The notes below the pieces were generated by a model. The model had not been told where the DNA came from. It worked only from the letters and a program-made list of their open reading frames with translations, and did no database searches. A stretch of 41,980 nucleotides of DNA, taken from assembly GCA_017639935.1 (NCBI GenBank), contig JAGFWP010000024.1:1-41980 (forward strand). The letters are read 5' to 3'. Positions within the stretch are counted from its first letter, which is position 1. Each line of letters begins with the position of its first letter. Positions 1 through 8,376 of this stretch are shown in pieces. The DNA comes from Pelagibacteraceae bacterium. Lineage in GTDB: Bacteria > Pseudomonadota > Alphaproteobacteria > HIMB59 > GCA-002718135. The position numbers were made by a program, and so were the translations under genes.

Positions 1-127
1 CATATAATTCTTTAGGTAAATTATTTGTTTTTTCTAAAAGTTCTTCATATTGCATGAGTTCATTTTTCACAAACGATCTCGTTGTTTGTATTAAAAGATT
101 TTGCTCTTCAGAAAGATCAAAATTCAT
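1..127 (-). CDS. Acyl-CoA dehydrogenase family protein, N-terminal fragment (runs off window)
   Basis: Reverse-strand reading from ATG at 127: MNFDLSEEQNLLIQTTRSFVKNELMQYEELLEKTNNLPKELY..., typical acyl-CoA dehydrogenase N-terminus. Confidence 0.7.
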   Translation of the reverse strand, partial: MNFDLSEEQNLLIQTTRSFVKNELMQYEELLEKTNNLPKELY

Positions 128-162
128 GAATTTCCCTCTCACACATTTGTTAACTTATTATC

Positions 163-190
163 ATACCACCAAACACAAGGAATGTTGAGG
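163..190 (+). repeat. Junction repeat copy 1: ATACCACCAAA-CACAAG-GAATGTTGAGG
   Basis: Ungapped alignment with four other copies at 830, 1483, 1966 and 2402; 18 of 28 columns invariant. Confidence 0.9.
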
Positions 191-229
191 TTCAATATCT
201 TTATTTTTAGAAACCAGTTAAATAAAATA

Positions 230-820
230 TTAGTTTTTAGCCCATTTGATTGAATCTTCCATTCGATCATCCCCCCAAAAGTTTTCATTTTCATATATAA
301 AAGTGGGGCTACCAAATATTTTTTTTTGCCGAGCTAAATCAGTATTTGCCTCATACATATTATCAATAGGTTCAGCATTAGCTTCATTCATAGTTTTTTC
401 ATGATTTAAGTTCAATAATTTAAAAATTTCAGAAATATTAGGTTCAACTGCCGGCTCTTTACCCTCTTGAAACCAACGTTTATATGTCAATCTAATATAT
501 TCTACACCCCATCCTTCTTTTAAACCTAGTATTGCAATTTTGTTAGCTAAATCAAATTCGGTTAATGGATAAGGAACTGGTACCTTTGCAAAAAAACCAT
601 AAAATTTTGCCCTTCGTTCTATATCCCTCCACATATAGTCTACTTTGTTTTTTTTATTTGGAGGAAAAGGAACATTATCCATTTCTTTCATTATTTTTCT
701 TACGCTAAAAGGTTTCCAAGAAAATTTTACTTGATGTTTTTTCTCAACATCTAAAATTCTTGTTACAGAAAGATAAGTATACGTACTTCCTATAGAAAAC
801 CAAAATTCAATATTTTTCAT
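230..820 (-). CDS. 2-hydroxychromene-2-carboxylate isomerase / DsbA-like thioredoxin-fold protein
   Basis: FWFSIGSTYTYLSVTRI N-terminus and IFGSPTFIYENENFWGDDRM C-terminal motif; ATG at 820 preferred over TTG at 823. Confidence 0.75.
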   Translation of the reverse strand: MKNIEFWFSIGSTYTYLSVTRILDVEKKHQVKFSWKPFSVRKIMKEMDNVPFPPNKKNKVDYMWRDIERRAKFYGFFAKVPVPYPLTEFDLANKIAILGLKEGWGVEYIRLTYKRWFQEGKEPAVEPNISEIFKLLNLNHEKTMNEANAEPIDNMYEANTDLARQKKIFGSPTFIYENENFWGDDRMEDSIKWAKN

Positions 821-829
821 CAACTCATC

Positions 830-857
830 TTACCATCAACCACAAGAAATGTTGAGG
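830..857 (+). repeat. Junction repeat copy 2: TTACCATCAAC-CACAAG-AAATGTTGAGG
   Basis: Same 28-bp repeat; flanking bases give near-perfect inverted arms TACCATCAAC/GTTGAGGGTA (9/10). Confidence 0.9.
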
Positions 858-907
858 GTAAAAAAATTGAAGTTTGTACTAAAATAATTATATACTAATA
901 TGTAAAT

Positions 908-1477
908 ATGAATGAAAGGACCAAAACTATATTAGATTTTTGGTTCCTACAAACTTCTCATAAAGAAAAATTTGGTAATAACAAAACTTTTGATAATAAA
1001 ATTAGAGATAATTTTTTAGATGACTATCAAAAAGCAATAAAAAATGAATACGATTATTGGCTTGATAATGCTTCTGAATGTCTTGCTTTAATAATTTTAC
1101 TTGATCAATTTTCTCGTAATTTGTTTAGAAATAATCCTGAAGCATTTGCGATGGATAATAAAGCTCGCCTAGTTGCTAATCATGCAATTGACAAAGGATA
1201 TTGTGAAAAATTAACTAACGATCAATTAATATTCATATTTTTACCTTTTATGCATAGTGAAGAATTAAAAGATCAGATTTATTGCGATAAATTAATAGAT
1301 ACTTATTTAAAAAACCATAAAAGCTACAAAGAGGCAAAAAAATTTTCAAAATTGCATTATGATATAATTAATGAATTTGGAAGATTTCCTTACCGAAACA
1401 AAGTTTTGGGAAGAAAAAATACAACAAAGGAAAAAGAATATCTAAAATCAACTCATCATAATTTTTTTAATATATAA
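908..1477 (+). CDS. DUF924 family protein
   Basis: TILDFWF start, LDQFSRNLFRNNPEAFAMD and FLPFMHSE motifs characteristic of DUF924. Confidence 0.8.
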   Translation: MNERTKTILDFWFLQTSHKEKFGNNKTFDNKIRDNFLDDYQKAIKNEYDYWLDNASECLALIILLDQFSRNLFRNNPEAFAMDNKARLVANHAIDKGYCEKLTNDQLIFIFLPFMHSEELKDQIYCDKLIDTYLKNHKSYKEAKKFSKLHYDIINEFGRFPYRNKVLGRKNTTKEKEYLKSTHHNFFNI

Positions 1478-1482
1478 TCTTC

Positions 1483-1510
1483 CTACCTCCAAACACGAGG
1501 AATGTTGAAT
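1483..1510 (+). repeat. Junction repeat copy 3: CTACCTCCAAA-CACGAG-GAATGTTGAAT
   Basis: Same 28-bp repeat, lying between two gene 3' ends. Confidence 0.85.
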
Positions 1511-1528
1511 AGATAGTTTTATAAATTA

Positions 1529-1954
1529 TCACAAATCAATATTGTAATGAGTAAGTTTTTTTTTTAAATATTCTCTATCCATTTTACAATCCTTATAACC
1601 CTGATTTATTATATCAACATACCATCTTTGTGGTGATTTGAATGAATACTGTCTTTTAATAATATAGAACATAACCTTCACACCGTTAAGTGTAAAAAAA
1701 TCTTTTGTATATTTAGTTGGAAACCTTTCATAGTAATCAAGTTCCTTCTCATCATTTGCAGAAATTTTCCAAATCCCGCCTGGAACTTTTGAATCTGTTT
1801 TTTTTACAATATTTGCTACACCATAATTTCCGTTTATCGCACAAAAAGAAAGTTTATAACCATCCAGAAAAACGTTTTTTATGTATTTAGAATTTTTACA
1901 TCTTTCTTTCATTCGCTCATGGTTAAGATTGCTTCCGTAGGCGAAATACAACAT
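1529..1954 (-). CDS. Gamma-glutamylcyclotransferase-like (AIG2-like) protein
   Basis: N-terminal MLYFAYGSNLN motif and overall length. Confidence 0.75.
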   Translation of the reverse strand: MLYFAYGSNLNHERMKERCKNSKYIKNVFLDGYKLSFCAINGNYGVANIVKKTDSKVPGGIWKISANDEKELDYYERFPTKYTKDFFTLNGVKVMFYIIKRQYSFKSPQRWYVDIINQGYKDCKMDREYLKKKLTHYNIDL

Positions 1955-1965
1955 ATCTTATTATC

Positions 1966-1993
1966 CTACCATCAACCAAGATTAATGTTGAGT
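1966..1993 (+). repeat. Junction repeat copy 4: CTACCATCAAC-CAAGAT-TAATGTTGAGT
   Basis: Same 28-bp repeat with diverged central bases. Confidence 0.85.
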
Positions 1994-2014
1994 GTAAATT
2001 GAAAGTAACAAGAA

Positions 2015-2368
2015 TTATAATAAATTTAATATGTTTTCCGGAGGCCTTCCAATCACTGCCTTGCTATTTTTTACAACAATAGGTCTCTGCAACAATTTAG
2101 GAAATTTTATTAAAAACTCTATTAATTCATCATCACTTAAGTTTTCATTTTTAAGATTATTTTTTTTATATTCGTCTTCTCCTGTCCTTAGAATATCTCT
2201 TATGGATAATCCAAGTTTTGAAAGTAAATTATTAATTTCAGCTTTAGACAGCTTGTTTAAAAGATATAAAATAATTATCGGCTCAATATTTTTGCTTTTA
2301 ATAATTTCTAGAGCTTTTCTTGATTTGCTGCATTTAGGGTTATGATAAATTGTTATCTTATTATTCAT
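2015..2368 (-). CDS. arsC: ArsC family reductase
   Basis: HNPKCSKSRKALEII, RTGEDEYK and LIKFPKLLQRPIVV motifs of the ArsC family. Confidence 0.75.
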   Translation of the reverse strand: MNNKITIYHNPKCSKSRKALEIIKSKNIEPIIILYLLNKLSKAEINNLLSKLGLSIRDILRTGEDEYKKNNLKNENLSDDELIEFLIKFPKLLQRPIVVKNSKAVIGRPPENILNLL

Positions 2369-2401
2369 TAATAAAAAATTGATTATATTTCAAATCTTAC
2401 C

Positions 2402-2429
2402 CTACCACCAACCACAAGGAATGTTGAGT
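2402..2429 (+). repeat. Junction repeat copy 5: CTACCACCAAC-CACAAG-GAATGTTGAGT
   Basis: Best match to consensus; last copy, 32 bp before tRNA-Thr. Confidence 0.9.
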
Positions 2430-2461
2430 GCTAACATAGTCTGTGGTATTAGAAATCCAGT

Positions 2462-2536
2462 GCCGCAGTGGCTCAGTGGTAGAGCACGTCATTGGTAATG
2501 ACGGGGTCGGTGGTTCAATTCCACCCTGCGGCACCA
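2462..2536 (+). tRNA. tRNA-Thr (anticodon GGT)
   Basis: GCCGCAG...CTGCGGC acceptor stem, anticodon stem CGTCA-TTGGTAA-TGACG, GGTTCAATTCC T-arm, encoded CCA. Confidence 0.95.
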
Positions 2537-2544
2537 TTTATAAT

Positions 2545-2871
2545 TTATTTATTTGGAATATTGGTAGCCCCAGTCTCGGAGCGAATAATTTTACCATCCT
2601 TTATAATATATACTATCAAAACAGCCTGTCTTGAACCATCTTTGAAGGTAACAAAGCTATGAACAACCCCTATTTCATCGTTTTCATAAATGATGCGTTG
2701 ATTTTCTGTCCTGGGAGCATCATCACTCATAAACCATTTACCCAATTCCTCTCTAGTAATATGCTTGCCTGTCGAGTGTTGTAACCAATAATAGTCTTCA
2801 CTAAGGACTTCATTGTATTTTTCCAAATCTTTATTTTCCTGAGCATCATAAAGTTTTTGTATCAGTGACAT
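2545..2871 (-). CDS. SnoaL-like / NTF2-fold protein
   Basis: About 108 aa with LIQKLYDAQENKDLEKYNEVLSEDYYW and VLIVYIIKDGKIIRSE pattern. Confidence 0.65.
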   Translation of the reverse strand: MSLIQKLYDAQENKDLEKYNEVLSEDYYWLQHSTGKHITREELGKWFMSDDAPRTENQRIIYENDEIGVVHSFVTFKDGSRQAVLIVYIIKDGKIIRSETGATNIPNK

Positions 2872-2883
2872 CTCTATTCTCCT

Positions 2884-3249
2884 TTATTCTTTTGCATAAT
2901 CTCCTGCGGTACTGGCATCAAATTCAACCATCACACAAGGTTCATCGCCAACTGCTTGAGCTTGATGGCCTGGTTTGCACTCATAAACATCACCTGCAGT
3001 AAGTGTTTCTTCGCTTCCATCTTCATGTTGGACTGAGAGCGTACCTGACTGGACAACACCTAAATGATGAGCTTGACAGCTATCAGTTCCAACTACAGGC
3101 GCAACGCAATCTTTCCAAACCCATCCTGGTTGCACAGTTAAACGTGCTACTTTGGCATTTCCAGCTGTGAGCGTTTCAACTCTTGTTTTATCGGGTGTTC
3201 TAACATCATCCGAAGATGAAAAATCCAGTTTATAAACTCCTTTGCTCAT
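2884..3249 (-). CDS. Cupin domain protein
   Basis: HHLGVVQSGTLSVQHEDGSEETLTAGDVYECKPGHQA cupin motif. Confidence 0.75.
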   Translation of the reverse strand: MSKGVYKLDFSSSDDVRTPDKTRVETLTAGNAKVARLTVQPGWVWKDCVAPVVGTDSCQAHHLGVVQSGTLSVQHEDGSEETLTAGDVYECKPGHQAQAVGDEPCVMVEFDASTAGDYAKE

Positions 3250-3366
3250 AATAAATATCCCTTCTATAATTTAATCAGTTATTTTGTTAGTATCTTCAAA
3301 TACAGATGATATGTTGTCAAATACATATGGAATATTTCATGTGTATTAAATATACGTTTTATTTTT

Positions 3367-4101
3367 ATGGCATTATTAAGCGTTAATATCAATAAATTTG
3401 CACTTTTGCGCAATGCGCGAGGGACTAACCATCCTGATGTTGTTAATATGGCAAAGAATTGTATAGATTTTGGAGCGCAAGGCATAACCGCCCATCCAAG
3501 ACCTGATGAAAGACACGCGAAATTTTCTGATCTTCAACCAATCTCTGACCTGATAAGCAAGCATTCAAATATTGAATTTAATATTGAAGGATATCCTTCA
3601 AAAAAATTTATTGATGAAGTTATAAAAGTGAAACCCGATCAAGCCACCCTCGTCCCTGATCCTCCCGATGCTCTTACATCTTCTTTTGGATGGGATTGTA
3701 AAGAATTTAAGTCTTTATTATCTGATGTGGTTAAAGATTTTCAAAGAAATAATGTCCGCACTTCTTTATTCATTAACCCGTCTGTAAAAACACTTGAAAA
3801 TCTAGCTGATATATTGCCAGACAGAGTAGAATTATATACCTTTGATTTTGCAAAAGATTACACAAAAAATGCCAATGAAGCCATCAGACCATATGTTGAA
3901 GTAGCGCGCTTTCTGCTTGATAATATTTCTTCCATATCTCTTAATGCTGGTCATGATTTAAACTTAGATAATTTAGATTATCTTCTAAAAACAATACCTA
4001 TGATTAAAGAGGTCTCAATTGGCCATGCCCTTGTATGTGACGCATTCGAATACGGATTAAAGAACACAATCCAAAAATATTTAGCAATCACGAAACGTTA
4101 A
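3367..4101 (+). CDS. pdxJ: Pyridoxine 5'-phosphate synthase
   Basis: LSVNINKFALLRNARGTNHPDVV and GITAHPRPDERH PdxJ signatures. Confidence 0.95.
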   Translation: MALLSVNINKFALLRNARGTNHPDVVNMAKNCIDFGAQGITAHPRPDERHAKFSDLQPISDLISKHSNIEFNIEGYPSKKFIDEVIKVKPDQATLVPDPPDALTSSFGWDCKEFKSLLSDVVKDFQRNNVRTSLFINPSVKTLENLADILPDRVELYTFDFAKDYTKNANEAIRPYVEVARFLLDNISSISLNAGHDLNLDNLDYLLKTIPMIKEVSIGHALVCDAFEYGLKNTIQKYLAITKR

Positions 4102-4105
4102 TTAA

Positions 4106-4720
4106 ATGACTTTTTTTATTTGGTCCCAATTAGCTCTGGTGTGCTTGCTAGGCGCAATGTCTCCAGGTCCTAGTCTTGCTCTTATCATTAGAAACAGTAT
4201 AAATTTTAGTCGTCTAGCCGGCATATTTACTTCACTGGGTCATGGTATGGGCATTGGAATATATGCGACATTTGCTGTAATTGGTTTAGGTTTTATTATT
4301 CAAAAAAGTGAAGCAATTTTTTTTATCATTCAAGTGTGTGGTTCGTTATTCTTAATGCTATTAGGTCTTCTGTTTGTTTTTACTAAAAAAAATGCAAGTG
4401 AATCAAGTAGCTATCAAATACATTCCAATTCTTTTGCTCAAGGATTTGCAATTGCTATCATTAATCCCAAAATTTTGATTTTTTTCATAGCGATTTATTC
4501 CCAATTCATTAATGCTGATGCAGAACTAATTGAAAAAACCATTCTTGTATCTACTTCAGCAATAATAGATGCAATTTGGTACATCTTTGTCTCCGTGCTG
4601 GTGACGGGATATGGACTTAAGGAATTTCTTTTTAACAATAGACATGTCATTCAAAAAATAATAGGCGCACTTCTCATATTTATTGCTTTGAGCCTTTTAT
4701 ATAATTTAACCAATAATTAA
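4106..4720 (+). CDS. LysE/RhtB family translocator
   Basis: GAMSPGPSLALIIRNS motif, multi-pass hydrophobic protein of 204 aa. Confidence 0.85.
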   Translation: MTFFIWSQLALVCLLGAMSPGPSLALIIRNSINFSRLAGIFTSLGHGMGIGIYATFAVIGLGFIIQKSEAIFFIIQVCGSLFLMLLGLLFVFTKKNASESSSYQIHSNSFAQGFAIAIINPKILIFFIAIYSQFINADAELIEKTILVSTSAIIDAIWYIFVSVLVTGYGLKEFLFNNRHVIQKIIGALLIFIALSLLYNLTNN

Positions 4721-4730
4721 TAATTTAGCA

Positions 4731-4752
4731 AAACACTATGAGTTTAGTGTTT
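4731..4752. terminator. Convergent hairpin AAACACTA-tgagtt-TAGTGTTT
   Basis: 8-bp perfect inverted repeat between convergent CDS ends. Confidence 0.5.
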
Positions 4753-5320
4753 ACTTGGATGCGATTTCCATTTTAATAATCTTATCAGGATCTTCAGGTG
4801 GCTCTCCTAATTTTATATTATCAACAAACTCCATACCTTCAATTACATAGCCCCAGACTGTATATTGACCATCTAGAAAAGAAGCATCTTTAAAACATAT
4901 GAAGAATTGACTGTTTGCACTATTTGGATTTTGCGATCTGGCCATAGATACAGCGCCTCTTCCATGATTTGCATCAGTAAATTCAGCTTCAATATCGGGC
5001 AAAGATGAACCTCCGGTTCCCGCGCGACTAAGATTGAATGAATCCTTTGATGAATTGCCGAATTCTACGTCCCCAGTCTGAGCCATGAAACCTTCGATGA
5101 CGCGATGAAAAACCACTCCATCATATTGCCCTTCACTTACCAATTTTTTTATTTGAGCCACATGCTTAGGAGCCAAATCAGGTCTTGTTTCAATAACAAC
5201 TGTCCCGTCTTTTAAAACCAAGCTAATTAAATCTCTAGTATCTTCTGCCATAATCCCTCTCGATGTAAAAAAATTTGCTAAGATTAGGCATAGAAAAAAA
5301 AATATTTTTATTTTTGTCAT
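4751..5320 (-). CDS. Cyclophilin-type peptidyl-prolyl cis-trans isomerase, probably exported
   Basis: YDGVVFHRVIEGFMAQTGD and NSANSQFFICF motifs; N-terminal signal-like segment. Confidence 0.9.
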   Translation of the reverse strand: MTKIKIFFFLCLILANFFTSRGIMAEDTRDLISLVLKDGTVVIETRPDLAPKHVAQIKKLVSEGQYDGVVFHRVIEGFMAQTGDVEFGNSSKDSFNLSRAGTGGSSLPDIEAEFTDANHGRGAVSMARSQNPNSANSQFFICFKDASFLDGQYTVWGYVIEGMEFVDNIKLGEPPEDPDKIIKMEIASK

Positions 5321-5365
5321 ATTTCGTCCCTTTACCTAAGCTGAAAATGTTTTATATAGTGCTTA

Positions 5366-5830
5366 ATGCACATTTTTGAAAAAAATATCAAGGATCTTGA
5401 TTTGCTTATTCCCGATTTGGCAATGCCTATAGCAAATTATGTGCCTTATAAGATATTTGATAAAATTTTATATGTTTCTGGACAGGCGCCTTCAAAAGAA
5501 GGCTCTCTTATTTACAAAGGTAAGGTTGGAGAAGATATTACTGAGAAAGATGGCATTAAAGCCGCTGAACTTTGTTGCGTCAATATAATCGCTGCTCTTA
5601 AAAGTGCTATTAATGGAGATTGGGAACAATTAGATGGATTTATAAAACTTGGCGGTTTCGTTAACTGTAATGCAAGTTTCACTAATCACCCACAAATCAT
5701 CAATGGGGCTTCAGATCTCCTTGTAAAAATTTTTGGCGAACAAGGAAAACATACTCGATTTGCAGTGGGCTCAGATTCACTTCCCCTGAATATATCCGTT
5801 GAAATTGACGCAATTATAAAAATTCGTTAA
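5366..5830 (+). CDS. RidA (YjgF/UK114) family protein
   Basis: LYVSGQAP and HTRFAVGSDSLPLNISVEIDAI motifs. Confidence 0.85.
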   Translation: MHIFEKNIKDLDLLIPDLAMPIANYVPYKIFDKILYVSGQAPSKEGSLIYKGKVGEDITEKDGIKAAELCCVNIIAALKSAINGDWEQLDGFIKLGGFVNCNASFTNHPQIINGASDLLVKIFGEQGKHTRFAVGSDSLPLNISVEIDAIIKIR

Positions 5831-5903
5831 TTCAATTTTTTCGAACATAAGAATTATTTGTAATTGAGCATATTGTAATAAATATGCTAAAGTTCTTTTT
5901 TTC

Positions 5904-6980
5904 ATGAAAATTACATTAAATTTACTAACCATAATATTTTTTGTATCGGTTAGCCTTAGTTCAAATCCTGTTTCAGCAAAAAGAGCCGCCATTATCATTG
6001 ATTATGATACTCAAGAAGTGCTTTTCGAGGTTAATGCCGACACATTAAATTACCCGGCCTCGTTGGCTAAAATCATGACACTTTACATAGTATTTGATTA
6101 TTTAGACAAAAATAAACTTTCGTGGGATGCTAAAATGAAAGTATCCGAAACCGCCGCTTCCCGCTCACCCAGCAAACTATATTTAGAAAAAGATTCTTCA
6201 ATTAATGTCAGAGACGCTGTGATGGCTTTAATTGTGAAATCAGCAAACGATGTTGCTACTGTAATTGCCGAACATATAGCTGGGACGGAAAGAGATTTTG
6301 CCAAACTCATGACAAAGTATGCAAAACAAATTGGCATGGATAAAACAACATTTAAAAATGCTTCAGGCTTGCCCAACCGAGCGCAATTAACAACAGCCAG
6401 AGACATGGCTACACTATCATATTTTCTAATTAGGAATTTTCCTGAGGAATATAAACTTTTCAATAAAAAAAGATTTGTTTGGAAAGATAAAACATACAAG
6501 AATCATAATAAATTAATGAAATCATATGAGGGCGCAGATGGTATTAAAACTGGATATATCAAAGCTTCAGGTTTTCAATTAGCTTTTTCTGCAGTACGGG
6601 AAGAAAAAAGGTTAATAGGGATTTACTTTGGCGGCGATACAGGAAAACAACGTGACAAGTCACTTGCTTTCTTAATGGATAAGGAATTTGGCGAATTAAA
6701 TATAAATACAAAAAAAATTGAAAAGACTTTGCCCAGCTCTGGAAATTATAAGATAGTTGTAGGTACGTTTAAGTATAAGAAAAACGCAGAAAAACATTTA
6801 AAATTAATTCAACACAAATATCCTAAAACAACATCCAATAAAAACGCTCATATCGCGCTAATTAAGTCCAATGGAAGACAACTGTATGAATCCCGCTTTC
6901 AGTTTTTTACAAAAAAAGATGCTAAATCGGCTTGTGCCCGTTTAAAAAAATATAAACGAGATTGCTTCATTAGAGGTTAA
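5904..6980 (+). CDS. D-alanyl-D-alanine carboxypeptidase (penicillin-binding protein) with C-terminal SPOR-like domain
   Basis: YPASLAKIMT (SxxK), KSANDVA (SxN), DGIKTGYIK (KTG) motifs; C-terminal repeat-domain segment. Confidence 0.92.
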   Translation: MKITLNLLTIIFFVSVSLSSNPVSAKRAAIIIDYDTQEVLFEVNADTLNYPASLAKIMTLYIVFDYLDKNKLSWDAKMKVSETAASRSPSKLYLEKDSSINVRDAVMALIVKSANDVATVIAEHIAGTERDFAKLMTKYAKQIGMDKTTFKNASGLPNRAQLTTARDMATLSYFLIRNFPEEYKLFNKKRFVWKDKTYKNHNKLMKSYEGADGIKTGYIKASGFQLAFSAVREEKRLIGIYFGGDTGKQRDKSLAFLMDKEFGELNINTKKIEKTLPSSGNYKIVVGTFKYKKNAEKHLKLIQHKYPKTTSNKNAHIALIKSNGRQLYESRFQFFTKKDAKSACARLKKYKRDCFIRG

Positions 6981-8376
6981 ATTTAAATTCAACTCCGCTA
7001 AGTTTTAATTGATTTTCAATCAGTTTTATAAGATCAGGTAGATCATCTTTGTTTAATGATTCAGCTCTGCATGTTAACTGATTCTGCGTGTTACTTGCCC
7101 GAATAAGAAACCAGCCCTTATCATTTTCAACTCGAATTCCATCAATATCGATTATTTTACCTTTTATGTCTTTTAAACGATTTTTTATTTCATTAATGAT
7201 TTCAAATTTTCTTATTTCCTCAACATTAACGCGAGTTTCAGGAGTAGCTGTTGTTTTTGGATATAATCCCATCAGTTCATTTAAAGATATTTCTTCATTT
7301 GATAAAATTCTCAATAATCGCAAACCAACATACATTGCATCATCATAGCCGAAAAAATCATCACCGTAACAAATATGACCGCTCATCTCCCCTGAAAGTG
7401 GTGATTTTACTTCTTTCATTTTTTCTTTAATGGGTGAATGTCCTGTTTTAAACATTATAGGTTCACAGTTGAATTTTTTTACTTCATCAAAAAAAACTTT
7501 GCTGCTTTTAACATCCATAATGATTTTGGGATTTTCATACAAATTAGAAATTTCTTTAACTAATAATAGCATATATTGGTCTGCCCAAATTATATTACCT
7601 TTATTATCTACTACTCCTAATCGATCGCCATCTCCATCAAAACCAAGACCGATATCACAAGAATTAGATATAACAGTTTTAATAAGCTGTTCCATATTTT
7701 TGGGAACTGTGGGATCAGGATGGTGATTTGGAAATGTTCCATCTACCTCTTTATTGATAACGATATGTTCAGCTCTGCTTAATTGATTCGTAAATGAATC
7801 TATAACTGTGCCCATAGATCCGTTCGCGATATCCCAAGCTATTTTCATTCTTTTATTAAATTTAATATTTTTCAAATTGTTTTTTACGTATTCTTTTCTA
7901 ATATCAAAATTATTTAATTTGCCCTGCCCTGTTAAGATATTTTTTAAAGTAGTTAGTGATTGAAGGTTTTGAATTTCATCAGCAAAAAAAGAATGCTTAT
8001 TTAAAACCATTTTAAAGCCATTGTATTCAGGTGGATTATGTGAACCAGTTACCATAACAGCAGCATCAGTTTTAAGATGATAATGGGCAAAATATGCCAT
8101 TGGTGTTGGGCACAGACCAATAGAAAAAACATTTGCGCCACTTTCAAGTAACCCAGCGCATAAAGCATCATACAGAGATGGCGATGTCAATCTTCCATCA
8201 TATCCAATGGCGATCTTTTTTTCAGAAAATTTAGAACATACGATATGGCCGAAAGTTCTGCCTATAGAATAAGCTGTATTAGCTGTGAGATCTTTATTTA
8301 CGATGCCCCGGATGTCATACTCCCTTAAAACATCAGGATTGAACCGTTCTAAAATAAAATTATTTTCCAACTCCAT
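6970..8376 (-). CDS. Phosphomannomutase/phosphoglucomutase
   Basis: REYDIRGI, VMVTGSHNPPEYNG, GFDGDGDRLGVVD, SGEMSGH motifs. Confidence 0.93.
   Translation of the reverse strand: MELENNFILERFNPDVLREYDIRGIVNKDLTANTAYSIGRTFGHIVCSKFSEKKIAIGYDGRLTSPSLYDALCAGLLESGANVFSIGLCPTPMAYFAHYHLKTDAAVMVTGSHNPPEYNGFKMVLNKHSFFADEIQNLQSLTTLKNILTGQGKLNNFDIRKEYVKNNLKNIKFNKRMKIAWDIANGSMGTVIDSFTNQLSRAEHIVINKEVDGTFPNHHPDPTVPKNMEQLIKTVISNSCDIGLGFDGDGDRLGVVDNKGNIIWADQYMLLLVKEISNLYENPKIIMDVKSSKVFFDEVKKFNCEPIMFKTGHSPIKEKMKEVKSPLSGEMSGHICYGDDFFGYDDAMYVGLRLLRILSNEEISLNELMGLYPKTTATPETRVNVEEIRKFEIINEIKNRLKDIKGKIIDIDGIRVENDKGWFLIRASNTQNQLTCRAESLNKDDLPDLIKLIENQLKLSGVEFKFNL

Noticed and set aside
2031-2345. 104-aa plus-strand ORF antisense to arsC-like gene
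   Set aside because: Opposite strand of a clear ArsC-family CDS; no recognisable motifs.
163-2429. Canonical integron attC array
   Set aside because: Sites are only 28-30 bp, left arms do not fit RYYYAAC, and no integron integrase is visible; kept as an unidentified repeat system instead.
163-2429. CRISPR array
   Set aside because: Inter-repeat spacing is 436-667 bp and contains intact genes; no cas genes.
2443-2634. 63-aa plus-strand ORF
   Set aside because: Spans the tRNA-Thr gene and antisense of the SnoaL-like CDS; spurious.
6970-6980. Overlap of D,D-carboxypeptidase and PMM/PGM 3' ends
   Set aside because: Short convergent overlaps are common in streamlined genomes; not noteworthy by itself.
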